A DNA stretch of 64,000 bases from Streptomyces atratus (GTDB lineage: Bacteria > Actinomycetota > Actinomycetes > Streptomycetales > Streptomycetaceae): contig NZ_BMRN01000002.1 in NCBI RefSeq assembly GCF_014648655.1, positions 441,813 through 505,812 on the forward strand, in the 5' to 3' direction. Each line of letters begins with the position of its first letter. Position 1 is the stretch's first letter. Below, in pieces: positions 53,121 to 62,763 of the stretch. A model generated the notes under the pieces. It saw only the letters and a list, made by a program, of their open reading frames with translations. It ran no database searches and was not told the DNA's origin. The position numbers were made by a program, and so were the translations under genes.

Positions 53121-55028
53121 GTGGCAGGCAGGATCAATGACGACGATGTGAAGGCGGTACGGGACGCGGTCCCGATCGACGCCGTCGTTTCCGAGTATCT
53201 CCAGCTGCGCAACGCCGGCGGTGGCAACCTCAAGGGCCTCTGCCCGTTCCACGACGAGAAGTCCCCCTCCTTCCAGGTCAGCCCGAGCAAGGGTCTCTTC
53301 CACTGCTTCGGCTGCCAGGAGGGCGGCGACACGATCGCCTTCGTGATGAAGATCGACCATCTCTCGTTCTCCGAGACGGTCGAGCGGCTCGCCGCCAAGG
53401 CGGGCATCACCCTGCGGTACGAGGAGGGTGGGTACAACCCCTCCCACCAGCGCGGTGAGCGCATCCGGCTGGTCGAGGCGCACAAGGTGGCCGCCCAGTT
53501 CTATGTCGAGCAGCTGGACAGCCCCGAGGCCGAGATCGGCCGGAAGTTCCTCGCCGAGCGCGGCTTCGACCAGGCGGCGGCCGCCCATTTCGGCGTCGGC
53601 TACAGCCCGGCCGGCTGGGACCACCTCACCCGCTATCTGCGCGGCAAAGGCTTCAGCGACAAGGAGCTGATCACCTCCGGCCTCTCCCAGGACGGCAGGC
53701 GCGGCCCCATCGACCGATTCCGCGGCCGGCTGATGTGGCCGATCAGCGACACCTCCGGCGAGGTCGTCGGCTTCGGCGCCCGCAAGCTGCGCGACGACGA
53801 CAACGGACCGAAGTACCTCAACACCCCCGAGACCTCGATCTACAAGAAGTCCCAGGTGCTGTACGGCATCGACCTCGCGAAGAAGGACATCGCGAAGGCC
53901 AGCCGGGCCGTGGTCGTCGAGGGCTACACCGACGTCATGGCCTGCCACCTCGCCGGGATCACCACCGCCATCGCCACCTGCGGCACGGCGTTCGGCGGCG
54001 ACCACATCAAGATCCTGCGCCGCCTCCTGATGGACAACGGCAGCGCCCGGGTGATCTTCACCTTCGACGGTGACGCGGCCGGGCAGAAGGCCGCCCTGCG
54101 CGCCTTCGAGGACGACCAGAAGTTCGCCGCCGAGACGTACATCGCGATCGCCCCGGACAACATGGACCCGTGCGATCTGCGCCTGGCCAAGGGCGACGAG
54201 GCCGTCCGTGACCTGGTCGAACCCCGCACCCCGCTCTTCGAGTTCGCGCTCCGCCAGATCGTCGGCCGGTACGACCTGGAGACCCCGGCGGGCCGCGGCG
54301 CCGCGCTCGACGAGGCGGCACCCGTCGTCGCCCGGATCAAGAACAGCTCCTCGCAGCACGAGGTCGCCGTCCAGCTGGCCGGCATGCTCGGAATCCTGGA
54401 CACCCAGTTCGTGGTCAAGCGCGTCGGCCAGCTCGCCCGCTGGGCCCGAGAACGGGGTGAGCAGCGGGGCCCCGCGCAGGCCCCGTCCCACGGCGGTCCC
54501 CAGCCCCAGCAGGTCCGGGCGCCCGCCGCCACCTCGGGCCCCGCCCTCAACCTCCGCAGCCCCGCCCACCGCACCGAGCGCGAGCTGCTCAAGCTCGCTC
54601 TGCAGAAGCCCGCCCTCGTCTCACCGGCCTTCGACGCCTACGGGGCCGACGAGTTCACCGCCCCGCCGTACGCCGCGGTCCGGCAGTGCATCGCTGAGGC
54701 GGGCGGCGCCGAGACGGGTGTCCCGGAGACCCGCGAATACCTGGTCCAGGTGCTGGACGCGGCTCCCAACGACACGGTGCGCAATCTGGTCACCGAGCTG
54801 GCGGTGGAGGTCTTCCACGGCAAGACCATCGACGAGACCTACGCGGGCATGCAGCTCGTCCAGGTCCGGCTGCGCGCCGTCGACCGCCGGATCAACGACG
54901 TACAGGGCAGCCTCGCCCGTCTCGGCAGCAATGTCGCCCCGGACCATCTCGCGGCCGCGCAGAACGAGGTCTGGGTCCTCCAGCAGTACGCCCAGGCCCT
55001 GCGCAACAACGGCGCCGACGCGCTCTGA
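53121..55028 (+). CDS. dnaG: DNA primase
   Basis: Primase of 635 residues that lays RNA primers for replication. The zinc domain has CPFHDEKSPSF and CFGCQEGGD (CxxH...CxxC) at about residues 40-70. The TOPRIM core has VVVEGYTDVMACHLAG and FTFDGDAAGQKAA. The C-terminal helicase-interaction part starts near residue 480 after a Pro/Gln/Ala linker. GTG 53121 begins the usual MAGRINDDDV. In many bacteria dnaG sits next to the principal sigma factor; here the hrdA-type sigma gene follows 273 bp later, which keeps that macromolecular-synthesis arrangement. Confidence 0.97.
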   Translation: MAGRINDDDVKAVRDAVPIDAVVSEYLQLRNAGGGNLKGLCPFHDEKSPSFQVSPSKGLFHCFGCQEGGDTIAFVMKIDHLSFSETVERLAAKAGITLRYEEGGYNPSHQRGERIRLVEAHKVAAQFYVEQLDSPEAEIGRKFLAERGFDQAAAAHFGVGYSPAGWDHLTRYLRGKGFSDKELITSGLSQDGRRGPIDRFRGRLMWPISDTSGEVVGFGARKLRDDDNGPKYLNTPETSIYKKSQVLYGIDLAKKDIAKASRAVVVEGYTDVMACHLAGITTAIATCGTAFGGDHIKILRRLLMDNGSARVIFTFDGDAAGQKAALRAFEDDQKFAAETYIAIAPDNMDPCDLRLAKGDEAVRDLVEPRTPLFEFALRQIVGRYDLETPAGRGAALDEAAPVVARIKNSSSQHEVAVQLAGMLGILDTQFVVKRVGQLARWARERGEQRGPAQAPSHGGPQPQQVRAPAATSGPALNLRSPAHRTERELLKLALQKPALVSPAFDAYGADEFTAPPYAAVRQCIAEAGGAETGVPETREYLVQVLDAAPNDTVRNLVTELAVEVFHGKTIDETYAGMQLVQVRLRAVDRRINDVQGSLARLGSNVAPDHLAAAQNEVWVLQQYAQALRNNGADAL

Positions 55029-55088
55029 CGCGAGGTTCCGGCGCCGCGGCCCGGGAAGACGCACCGGGTCCGTCCGGTCGCAGTTCCG

Positions 55089-55126
55089 TCCTCGATCGCC
55101 GGACGGGCTCAAAAACCCGCCCGTCC
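55089..55126. repeat. Dispersed intergenic element, copy 2, with hairpin
   Basis: TCCTCGATCGCCGGACGGGC (55089-55108) matches 16561-16580 at 19 of 20 bases. Here GGACGGGC (55101-55108) also pairs with GCCCGTCC (55119-55126) around TCAAAAACCC, making a hairpin 73 bases after the dnaG stop that could act as its terminator. Confidence 0.55.
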
Positions 55127-55301
55127 CCGTAACCGCTCGGTCACGGACCGGACTCAGAAAGTCCCCGCACGCCCCTCGTGGCAGCGATGTGTCTTCCCCC
55201 ACACTGGGGGGCGGTGCCTGAGTCATCGGAGCGCGGCCGGCCCACCGAACGGTGGCCCTCCATCCCCGCGATCCGGCAGCGATCACCTGGAGGTCGCCCC
55301 C

Positions 55302-56396
55302 GTGCAGACCCGGACCCTGACCGAAACCGAGCATGTCTCGGCCATACCCGCGCAGAACCGGGCCGTGCGCCATCCGGAGGCCGCGGTGGAGCCGCAGACA
55401 CCACCCGACCCACCCGAGGCGCTCATGGAGGAGCTGCCGGAGGCGCCCGAAACGCCGGAGTCACGGGGCCGCCCGGAGACCGCCGGCCCGTCCTCCGATC
55501 TTTTCCGCCAGTATCTGCGGGAGATCGGCCGGATTCCGCTGCTCTGCGCCGCCGACGAGGTGGAGCTCGCCCGCCGCGTCGAGGCCGGTCTCTTCGCCGA
55601 GGAACGGCTCGCGAGCACCCCGGACCCGGACACCCGACTCGCCGTCGATCTCGACCGGTTGGTGGTCATGGGGCGGATGGCGAAGCGCCGTCTCATCGAG
55701 GCCAACCTCCGCCTCGTCGTCTCCGTCGCCAAACGCTATGTCGGCCGCGGGCTGACCATGCTCGATCTGGTCCAGGAGGGAAACCTCGGACTGATCAGGG
55801 CGGTCGAGAAGTTCGACTACGCCCGGGGCTACAAGTTCTCGACATACGCGACCTGGTGGATCCGTCAGGCCATGTCCCGCGCCCTCGCCGACCAGGCGCG
55901 GACCATACGGGTCCCGGTCCATGTCGTCGAACTGATCAACCGCGTCGTACGGGTGCAGCGCCGGATGCTCCAGGAGCGCGGCTACGAGCCGACGCCCGAG
56001 GAGGTCGCCGACCAGCTCGACCTCACCCCGGAACGGGTCGGCGAAGTCCTGCGGCTCGCCCAGGAACCCGTCTCGCTGCACGCCCCGGTCGGCGAGGAGG
56101 AGGACGTCGCCCTCGGTGACCTGATCGAGGACGGGGACGCCGCGTCCCCGGTCGAGTCAGCCGCGTTCCTGCTGCTGCGCGAGCACCTGGAAGCGGTGCT
56201 CTCCACTCTGAACGAGCGTGAGCGGAAGGTGGTCCAGCTGCGCTACGGGCTGGCCGACGGGCGGCCCCGCACACTTGAGGAGATAGGCAGGATCTTCGGC
56301 GTGACACGCGAGCGCATCCGCCAGATCGAGTCCAAGACCCTCAACAAGCTGCGGGACCATGCTTTCGCCGACCAGCTTCGCGGCTACCTCGACTGA
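55302..56396 (+). CDS. hrdA: Group 2 RNA polymerase sigma factor (HrdA type)
   Basis: Sigma-70 family protein of 364 residues, non-essential homologue of the principal HrdB. Region 1.2 is [18 protein letters not shown], regions 2.1-2.4 contain [20 protein letters not shown] and [20 protein letters not shown], region 3 is [15 protein letters not shown], and region 4.2 is [20 protein letters not shown]. No large region 1.1 is present; instead there is an 80-residue acidic, Pro/Glu-rich N-terminus. GGAGG lies 8 bases before GTG 55302. The position after dnaG matches S. coelicolor hrdA. HrdD and HrdC are close relatives, so the exact letter rests on synteny. Confidence 0.88.
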   Translation: MQTRTLTETEHVSAIPAQNRAVRHPEAAVEPQTPPDPPEALMEELPEAPETPESRGRPETAGPSSDLFRQYLREIGRIPLLCAADEVELARRVEAGLFAEERLASTPDPDTRLAVDLDRLVVMGRMAKRRLIEANLRLVVSVAKRYVGRGLTMLDLVQEGNLGLIRAVEKFDYARGYKFSTYATWWIRQAMSRALADQARTIRVPVHVVELINRVVRVQRRMLQERGYEPTPEEVADQLDLTPERVGEVLRLAQEPVSLHAPVGEEEDVALGDLIEDGDAASPVESAAFLLLREHLEAVLSTLNERERKVVQLRYGLADGRPRTLEEIGRIFGVTRERIRQIESKTLNKLRDHAFADQLRGYLD

Positions 56397-56488
56397 CCCC
56401 GCAGGGACGCCGGGCCGTAACGGCACCCGCCGCCGAGCGGGCCGGGTCGGCACCTCGTCCATGGGAGTGGCCCGGTCCGGCCAGAAGA

Positions 56489-56528
56489 AGGAGGGCCCGT
56501 ACCGCCGGCCGGCGGTACGGGCCCTCCT
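56489..56528. terminator. Bidirectional terminator between hrdA and the ABC operon
   Basis: An 18-bp perfect stem (56489-56506 with 56511-56528, arm AGGAGGGCCCGTACCGCC) closes on GGCC, so the whole 40 bp is palindromic. It lies between convergent transcription units. Confidence 0.85.
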
Positions 56529-56547
56529 CGTGCGCTGACCGCTTCTT

Positions 56548-58479
56548 CTAGTCGACCTCGGCGACCGCCTGCGCGAACTGCGCCGAGTACAGCCGGGCGT
56601 ACGCGCCCTCGGCATCCAGCAGTTCGTCGTGCGTGCCCTGTTCGACGATCGAGCCGTTCTCCATCACCAGGATGACGTCGGCATCCCGGATGGTGGAGAG
56701 CCGGTGCGCGATCACAAAGCTCGTGCGACCGTGCGCCAGGCGCGCCATCGCCTTCTGGATGAGTACCTCGGTACGGGTGTCGACGGAGCTCGTCGCCTCG
56801 TCGAGCACCAGGATCACCGGGTCGGACAGGAACGCCCGCGCGATGGTGATCAGCTGCTTCTCGCCCGCGCTGACGCCGGAGCCCTCGTCGTCGATCACCG
56901 TGTCGTAGCCGTCCGGCAGGGTGCGGATGAAACGGTCGGCGTGGGCCGCCTTCGCCGCCTCCTCGATCTCCTCCCGGGTGACCTCGCGCGAAGCGCCGTA
57001 CGCGATGTTCTCCGCGATCGACCCGCCGAAGAGCCAGGTGTCCTGGAGGACCATGCCAATCCCCGACCGCAGGTCGTCGCGCGACATGTTCGCCACGTTC
57101 ACCCCGTCGAGGGTGATCCGGCCGCCCGTCACGTCGTAGAACCGCATCAGCAGATTGACGAGCGTGGTCTTGCCGGCGCCGGTCGGGCCGACGATCGCGA
57201 CCGTGTGACCCGGCTCGACGTTCAACGACAGATCCTCGATGAGCGGCTTCTCCGGGTCGTAGCGGAACGACACCTTCTCCAGCGAGACGCTGCCCCGCAG
57301 CTCCTCGGGGTGCTCGCCGGTACCCGGCGCGGGGTCGGCGCCCTGCTCCTCGGCGTCCAGCAGCTCGAAGATCCGCTCGGCCGACGCGATGCCCGACTGC
57401 ACCAGGTTCGCCATCGAGGCGACCTGGGTCAGCGGCATCGAGAACTGCCGTGAGTACTGGATGAAGGCCTGCACATCACCGATCGACAGCGAACCCGAAG
57501 CGACCCGCAGACCACCGACGACGGCGATCAGCACATAGTTCAGGTTGGAGACGAACATCATCAGCGGCTGCATGATCCCGCTGTTGAACTGCGCCTTGAA
57601 ACCGGCCTCGTACAGGGCCTCGTTCTGCTCGGCGAAGCCCTTCGCGGACTCCTCCTGCCGGCCGAAGACCTTCACCAGGGTGTGCCCGGTGTACATCTCC
57701 TCGATATGGGCGTTGAGCTTGCCCGTCACCTTCCACTGCTGCACGAACTGCGGCTGGGACCGCTTGCCGACCTTCGAGGCCACGACCACCGAGAGCGGCA
57801 CCGTCACCAGCGCGACCAGCGCCAGCAGTGGGGAGACCCAGAACATCATGATCAGCACGCCGACGATGGTGAGCAGGGAGTTGATGAGCTGGCCCATCGT
57901 CTGCTGCATCGTCTGCGAGATGTTGTCGATGTCGTTCGTCGCCCGGCTGAGCACCTCGCCGCGCTTGGCCCGGTCGAAGTAGGACAGCGGCAGTCGCGAC
58001 AGCTTCGTCTGGATGTCCTCGCGCAGCTGGAACACGATCTGGTTGATGATCCGGATCGACAGCCGCGTCGCCACCAGCATCAGCAGCCCGGCACCGACGT
58101 AGACCGCCAGTGCCACCAGCAGTACGTCACCCACCGCACCGAAGTCGATGCCGTGACCCGGTGTGAAATCCACCCCGGAGAGCATGTCGGCGAGGCCGCT
58201 GTTGGTCCTGCGCAGGCCCTCGACGGCCTGTTCCTTGGTCGTTCCCTCCGGCATGCTCCGGCCGACGACCCCGGCGAACACCAGGTCGGTCGCCCTGCCG
58301 AGGATCTTCGGTCCGACCACCGACAGGCCGACGCTCAGCACACTGGCCGCCAGCATCACGTACAGCGGGGTCTTCTCCGCGGCGAAGCGCTTCAGCAGCC
58401 GCTTCGATGACCCCTTGAAGTCCATGGACCGGTCGGTCGGCGCCCCGCCCGCCATCATGCGTCCGCCAGGCCCGGCCAT
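56548..58479 (-). CDS. ABC exporter half-transporter (second gene)
   Basis: Fused membrane and ATPase protein of 643 residues, type IV exporter. Six helices lie in residues 35-370, then the ATPase with Walker A GPTGAGKTT, signature VSAGEKQLITIARA (first residue V-S-A-G rather than the usual L-S-G-G), Walker B LVLDEATSSVD and switch His in IAHRLSTI. Its ATG overlaps the stop of the upstream half-transporter by one base (TAATG), so the two form a heterodimer. The Gly/Met-rich start (AGPGGRMMAGG) is typical. Substrate unknown; lipids, peptides or drugs are candidates. Confidence 0.93.
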   Translation of the reverse strand: MAGPGGRMMAGGAPTDRSMDFKGSSKRLLKRFAAEKTPLYVMLAASVLSVGLSVVGPKILGRATDLVFAGVVGRSMPEGTTKEQAVEGLRRTNSGLADMLSGVDFTPGHGIDFGAVGDVLLVALAVYVGAGLLMLVATRLSIRIINQIVFQLREDIQTKLSRLPLSYFDRAKRGEVLSRATNDIDNISQTMQQTMGQLINSLLTIVGVLIMMFWVSPLLALVALVTVPLSVVVASKVGKRSQPQFVQQWKVTGKLNAHIEEMYTGHTLVKVFGRQEESAKGFAEQNEALYEAGFKAQFNSGIMQPLMMFVSNLNYVLIAVVGGLRVASGSLSIGDVQAFIQYSRQFSMPLTQVASMANLVQSGIASAERIFELLDAEEQGADPAPGTGEHPEELRGSVSLEKVSFRYDPEKPLIEDLSLNVEPGHTVAIVGPTGAGKTTLVNLLMRFYDVTGGRITLDGVNVANMSRDDLRSGIGMVLQDTWLFGGSIAENIAYGASREVTREEIEEAAKAAHADRFIRTLPDGYDTVIDDEGSGVSAGEKQLITIARAFLSDPVILVLDEATSSVDTRTEVLIQKAMARLAHGRTSFVIAHRLSTIRDADVILVMENGSIVEQGTHDELLDAEGAYARLYSAQFAQAVAEVD

Positions 58480-60212
58480 TACGCGGCCTCCGCTTCCGTC
58501 AGCTGGGAGAGCACGATCTCCCGGTACGTGTCATTGCCGTCCATCAGCTCGTGATGGGTGCCGGAACCGACGACCCGGCCCTCGTCCAGCACCAGGATCC
58601 GGTCGGCGTCACGGATGGTGGACACCCGCTGCGCCACGATGACCACGGTCGCCTCGGCCGTCTCCTGCGAGAGTGCCCCGCGCAGTGCGGCGTCGGTCGC
58701 GTAGTCGAGCGCGGAGAACGAGTCGTCGAAGAGGTAGATCTCCGGCCGCTGCACCAGCGTCCTGGCGATCGCCAGGCGCTGCCGCTGTCCGCCGGAGACA
58801 TTGGTGCCGCCCTGCGCGATCGGCGCGTGCAGGCCGTGTTCCAGCGCCTCGACGAACTCCTTGGCCTGCGCGACCTCCAGCGCGTGCCACAGCTCCTCGT
58901 CGCTGGCGTCCGGGTTTCCGTACCGCAGATTCGTCGCGACCGTCCCGGAGAACAGATACGGCTTCTGCGGAACGAGACCCACGGTCTTCGCCAGCAGTGC
59001 CGGCTCCAGCGTCCGTACGTCCGTGCCGTCGACCAGTACCTGGCCGTCCGTCACATCGAACAGCCGCGGTACGAGTCCGAGCAGCGTCGACTTGCCGCTG
59101 CCCGTCGACCCTATGATCGCGGTGGTCTCGCCGGGACGGGCCACCAGATCCACCGACCGCAGCACCGGCTCCTCGGCGCCCGGGTAGCGGAAGTCCGCCC
59201 CGCGGACCTCCAGATGACCGTGGGCGCGCAGCTCGCTGACCGGCTCGACCGGCGGAACCACGCTCGACTCGGTCTCCAGGACCTCCTGGATGCGCTCGGC
59301 GCAGACCTCGGCGCGCGGCACCATCATGAACATGAAGGTGGCCATCATCACCGACATGACGATCTGCATCAGATAGGCGAGGAACGCGGTCAGCGCGCCG
59401 ATCTCCATGCCGCCGCTGTCGATGCGGTGGGCACCGAACCAGACCACGGCGATCGAGGACACATTCACGACCGTCATCACGGTCGGGAACATCAGCGCCA
59501 TCAGCCGGCCCGTGGACAGCGCCACATCGGTCAGCTCGTTGTTCGCGCCGCGGAAACGCTCCTCCTCGTAACGGTCACGGACGAAGGCGCGGATCACGCG
59601 GTTGCCGGTGATCTGCTCGCGCAGCACCCGGTTCACGGTGTCGACCCGCTCCTGCATGGTGCGGAACAGTGGCCGCATCCGCTTGACGATCAGGCTCACC
59701 GCGATGCCGAGCACCGGCACCACCGCGAGCAGCACGGCCGAGAGCGGGACGTCCTGGCCGAGCGCCATGATGATGCCGCCGACGCACATGATCGGCGCCG
59801 ACACCATCAGGGTGAACGTCATCAGCACGAGCATCTGGACCTGCTGGACGTCATTGGTCGTACGCGTGATCAGCGAGGGTGCGCCGAACCGTCCGACCTC
59901 ACGCGCCGAGAACGACTGCACCCGGTCGAAGATCGACGCCCGGACATCGCGGCCGAGGGCGGACGCGGTGCGGGCGCCGTAGTAGACGGCCCCCATGTTG
60001 CAGACCACCTGGGCGATGCTGACGGCGATCATGATGCCGCCGAACTCCAGGATGTAGCCCGTGTCCCCCTTGACGACACCGTTGTCGATGATGTCGGCGT
60101 TCAGGGTGGGCAGATAGAGGCTGGCGCAGGTCTGCAGGAGTTGGAGGAGGACCAGGAGCAGGATGGGTTTCTTGTACGGACCGAGACAGGCCCGCAGGAG
60201 TTTTATGAGCAC
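58479..60212 (-). CDS. ABC exporter half-transporter (first gene)
   Basis: Type IV exporter half of 577 residues. The N-terminal six-helix domain starts RACLGPYKKPILLLVLLQLL. The ATPase has Walker A GSTGSGKST and signature NVSGGQRQRLAIAR. Its Walker B ends YLFDDSFSALD with Asp where the catalytic Glu normally stands, and the switch residue in IVAQRVSTI is Gln instead of His. These changes mark the degenerate site of a heterodimeric exporter, with the partner gene supplying the active site. GTG 60212 begins the operon, with GAGAGA upstream. Confidence 0.93.
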   Translation of the reverse strand: MLIKLLRACLGPYKKPILLLVLLQLLQTCASLYLPTLNADIIDNGVVKGDTGYILEFGGIMIAVSIAQVVCNMGAVYYGARTASALGRDVRASIFDRVQSFSAREVGRFGAPSLITRTTNDVQQVQMLVLMTFTLMVSAPIMCVGGIIMALGQDVPLSAVLLAVVPVLGIAVSLIVKRMRPLFRTMQERVDTVNRVLREQITGNRVIRAFVRDRYEEERFRGANNELTDVALSTGRLMALMFPTVMTVVNVSSIAVVWFGAHRIDSGGMEIGALTAFLAYLMQIVMSVMMATFMFMMVPRAEVCAERIQEVLETESSVVPPVEPVSELRAHGHLEVRGADFRYPGAEEPVLRSVDLVARPGETTAIIGSTGSGKSTLLGLVPRLFDVTDGQVLVDGTDVRTLEPALLAKTVGLVPQKPYLFSGTVATNLRYGNPDASDEELWHALEVAQAKEFVEALEHGLHAPIAQGGTNVSGGQRQRLAIARTLVQRPEIYLFDDSFSALDYATDAALRGALSQETAEATVVIVAQRVSTIRDADRILVLDEGRVVGSGTHHELMDGNDTYREIVLSQLTEAEAA

Positions 60213-60381
60213 GCGTGTCTCTCGGAGTCGGCAGAGGTCGGGAGTCGACCCATTTTCCGGTACTCCCGGCGGGGACTTCGAACGATTTTATTCAAGACCA
60301 GGTCAAAAAAAAGACCGAGTACACATGTGGAAGGCCGATCTCCGTCAGGTGTACCCAGTCATGTCACGCAGGGTGGGCGGC

Positions 60382-61827
60382 TCAGGACGCGGAGTCGAAC
60401 GCCCCCGGATGAATCTGGTCGCGCGTGGCCACGTACTGCTGTCGCACCGCCCGGCCGGCCGCCAGCTCCTCGCCCGGCTCCAGCACCTGCGCCGCGGCGC
60501 CCTGCCAGGCCGGGGGAGTGAGCGGATCGGCCGTCCCCCGGGAGGCCCCCAGGGCCCAGGCCGCCTGCCGGGCCGCGCCCAGCGCCGCGTACTCGGCGGG
60601 CTGCGGCACCACCACCTGCGTACCGAACAGCGCGGGCGCGAGCCCCTGCACTGCGGGCAGTTCGGCCGCCGCCCCCAGCAGGAACACCCGCCGCACCTCG
60701 ACACCGCGGCCGCGCAGTACATCGAGCGCGTCGGCCAGCGAGCACAGCATTCCCTCGAACGCCGCCCGTGCCAGATGCTCCGGCTTCATCGACTCGCGCC
60801 GCAGCCCGCACAGCGTCCCCGCCGTGTGCGGCAGATGCGGGGTGCGCTCGCCCTCCAGATACGGCAGGAGCACGAGTCCGGAGGCGCCCGGCGTCGACTT
60901 CAGCGCCAGCGCGGACAGCTCCTCCAGCCCCTCCACGCCCAGCATCTCGACGGTCCCGCGCAGGGCGCGTACCGCGTTCGACGTGTACACCACCGGCAGA
61001 TGCATCCCGGTCGCGTCCGCGAACGAAGTGATCATCCCGCTCGGATCGGACAGCGCCTCGTGGTGCACCGCCATGACCGAACCCGATGCGCCCAGCGACA
61101 CCACCGCATCGCCGGCCCCGACCCCGAGCCCGAACGCCGCCGCCATCGTCTCGCCGGTCCCCGCGGAGATCAGCAGCCCCTCGGGCGTCGTCCCGGCCGC
61201 ATCGGAGGGGCCGAGCACCTCGGGCAGCGCCGCCTGGTGCCCGAGCGCGAGCTCCACCAGGTCGGGCCGGTAGGCACCACTGCCCGCCGACCAGTAACCG
61301 GTGCCGGACGCGGCACCCCGGTCGGTGGTTCGCCGGGCCGGCCGCCCCAGCAGTTGCCACACCAGCCAGTCGTGCGGCTGCAGCACCGAGGCCACGCGCT
61401 GGGCCGCCTCCGGCTCGGTCCGCGCCAGCCAGCGCAGCTTCGACACCGGCTGCGCGGCCTGAGGCACCGACCCGACCGCCTCGGCCCAGGCCTGCCGCCC
61501 GCCGAGCCCGTCGATCAGATCGGCCGCGGCGACCTGCGCCCGCCGGTCATTGCCGAGCAGCGCCGGGCGTACGAGATTGCCCTGGTGGTCCAGCGGCACC
61601 AGGCCGTGCTGCTGTGCGGCGACACCGATGGCCTGCACGCCTTCGAGCAGCCCTCCGGTGGCGGCCTCACCGAGCGAGAGCAGCCACGCCTGCGGGTCGA
61701 CCTCGGTGGCCTTCGCATCGACGGGGTGTGCGGCGTACCCCCGGCGCAGCACGGCGCCCGTGTCCGTATCGCATACGACGATGTGTGTGAAGGCGGAAGA
61801 ACTGTCCAAGCCGGCGACTATGCCCAT
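60382..61827 (-). CDS. FGGY-family carbohydrate kinase (xylulokinase-like)
   Basis: Sugar kinase of 481 residues with the actin-like ATPase fold. The first phosphate loop is GIVAGLDSSSAFTHIVVCD. Central conserved parts are AAQQHGLVPLD and RPALLGNDRRA. The C-terminal FGGY-type element is around LLPYLEGERTPHLPHTAGTL. The closest pattern is xylulokinase, but other FGGY kinases cannot be excluded. ATG 61827 has no ribosome site; CAGAAT lies 7 bases upstream as a possible -10, so a leaderless transcript is possible. No sugar transporter or isomerase is adjacent. Confidence 0.87.
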   Translation of the reverse strand: MGIVAGLDSSSAFTHIVVCDTDTGAVLRRGYAAHPVDAKATEVDPQAWLLSLGEAATGGLLEGVQAIGVAAQQHGLVPLDHQGNLVRPALLGNDRRAQVAAADLIDGLGGRQAWAEAVGSVPQAAQPVSKLRWLARTEPEAAQRVASVLQPHDWLVWQLLGRPARRTTDRGAASGTGYWSAGSGAYRPDLVELALGHQAALPEVLGPSDAAGTTPEGLLISAGTGETMAAAFGLGVGAGDAVVSLGASGSVMAVHHEALSDPSGMITSFADATGMHLPVVYTSNAVRALRGTVEMLGVEGLEELSALALKSTPGASGLVLLPYLEGERTPHLPHTAGTLCGLRRESMKPEHLARAAFEGMLCSLADALDVLRGRGVEVRRVFLLGAAAELPAVQGLAPALFGTQVVVPQPAEYAALGAARQAAWALGASRGTADPLTPPAWQGAAAQVLEPGEELAAGRAVRQQYVATRDQIHPGAFDSAS

Positions 61828-61897
61828 GCCCAAGATTCTGCCGCACCGCCGGAGCGTTTCCGTACCGGTGGCGCGGCAGTGGGCGGGCGGCCCCCGG

Positions 61898-62197
61898 CTA
61901 GGTGTTGGTGGTGCCCCAGTCGTCCTCGTTGTTCTGGCCGCGGTACCGCAACGAGCGCATCCGGTCGGCCACCGAGGCGGGCACCTTCTCGCCGACCTTG
62001 TCGCTGACCGCGTGGTAAGCCTTGCCGGCCAGATCGCGGCCGCTCTGTGCCGCGGACTCGGCGGTATTGCGCACGGCCGGATTCTGGGCGAACTGACGTG
62101 CGGACTTCTTCAGCTGCTCGTAACGCTCGCGCCCGGCCCGCGCGCCGATCACGTATCCGAGGGCCAGTCCGGCGATGAACGTGAGCCGGTACCGCAT
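61898..62197 (-). CDS. YtxH-like small membrane-associated protein
   Basis: A 99-residue protein. One N-terminal helix (TFIAGLALGYVIGARAGRERYEQL) has the Gly-rich pattern of YtxH-like general stress proteins. A long charged helix (ARQFAQNPAVRNTAESAAQ) follows and then an acidic tail (NNEDDWG). It would be anchored in the membrane by the first helix. AAGGAAGGG precedes ATG 62197. It is 71 bp upstream of the kinase on the same strand and divergent from the tRNA cluster. Confidence 0.85.
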   Translation of the reverse strand: MRYRLTFIAGLALGYVIGARAGRERYEQLKKSARQFAQNPAVRNTAESAAQSGRDLAGKAYHAVSDKVGEKVPASVADRMRSLRYRGQNNEDDWGTTNT

Positions 62198-62378
62198 GGC
62201 TGCCACCCTTCCTTGCTCAGTGCGACGTGTGCTGCCCGCCTACCCGCGGGCACCCGAGATCACCCCGGGCGATACCGATTGGCAAAGCACCCCCCTGCTT
62301 GCGCTAATGTATGTGTCGCAGCGAACGCGCGCCGCCCGGCAGGAGCCAGGCAGGTAGGGTTCGGTGCAAACGCAGCAA

Positions 62379-62451
62379 TCCCCTGTAGCTCAATTGGCAG
62401 AGCAGCCGGCTGTTAACCGGCAGGTTACTGGTTCGAGTCCAGTCGGGGGAG
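62379..62451 (+). tRNA. tRNA-Asn (anticodon GTT), copy 1
   Basis: A complete 73-base cloverleaf. The acceptor TCCCCTG pairs with CGGGGGA, discriminator G. The anticodon loop CTGTTAA gives GTT for Asn. The T-arm is ACTGG-TTCGAGT-CCAGT. No CCA is encoded. The second copy begins 6 bases later. Confidence 0.95.
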
Positions 62452-62456
62452 CGCGA

Positions 62457-62529
62457 TCCCCTGTAGCTCAATTGGCAGAGCATTCGGCTGTTAACCGGAG
62501 GGTTACTGGTTCGAGTCCAGTCGGGGGAG
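62457..62529 (+). tRNA. tRNA-Asn (anticodon GTT), copy 2
   Basis: A 73-base cloverleaf almost identical to the first copy, 78 bp downstream. It differs in the variable loop (GAGGG against CAGG) and in the anticodon stem (TTCGG against CCGG); the loop CTGTTAA is the same. A terminator with a T-run follows, so the two form one transcript. Confidence 0.95.
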
Positions 62530-62540
62530 CGGAACGGAAG

Positions 62541-62562
62541 AGGACCCTGCGGGGTCCTTTTT
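62541..62562 (+). terminator. tRNA-Asn operon terminator
   Basis: AGGACCC (62541-62547), loop TGCG, GGGTCCT (62552-62558), followed by TTTT: a textbook intrinsic terminator 11 bases after the second tRNA. Confidence 0.9.
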
Positions 62563-62763
62563 CGCGTGCCTGTCGTCGACCCTTCGCTGTGATGCGTGTG
62601 GGGTGCACGTGACTCTTTCGCGTCTACTTCGCTCCGTTCGGAACCGGGCGGGGAGCAGCGCAGTCTTCATGGTCGTGCGAAGCCGACCATCCGCAGCGAG
62701 AGATCGTATGACCGGCTATGCTGCGGCAGACGGCGCGCACACTTGTACGCGCCACGCCGAAAA

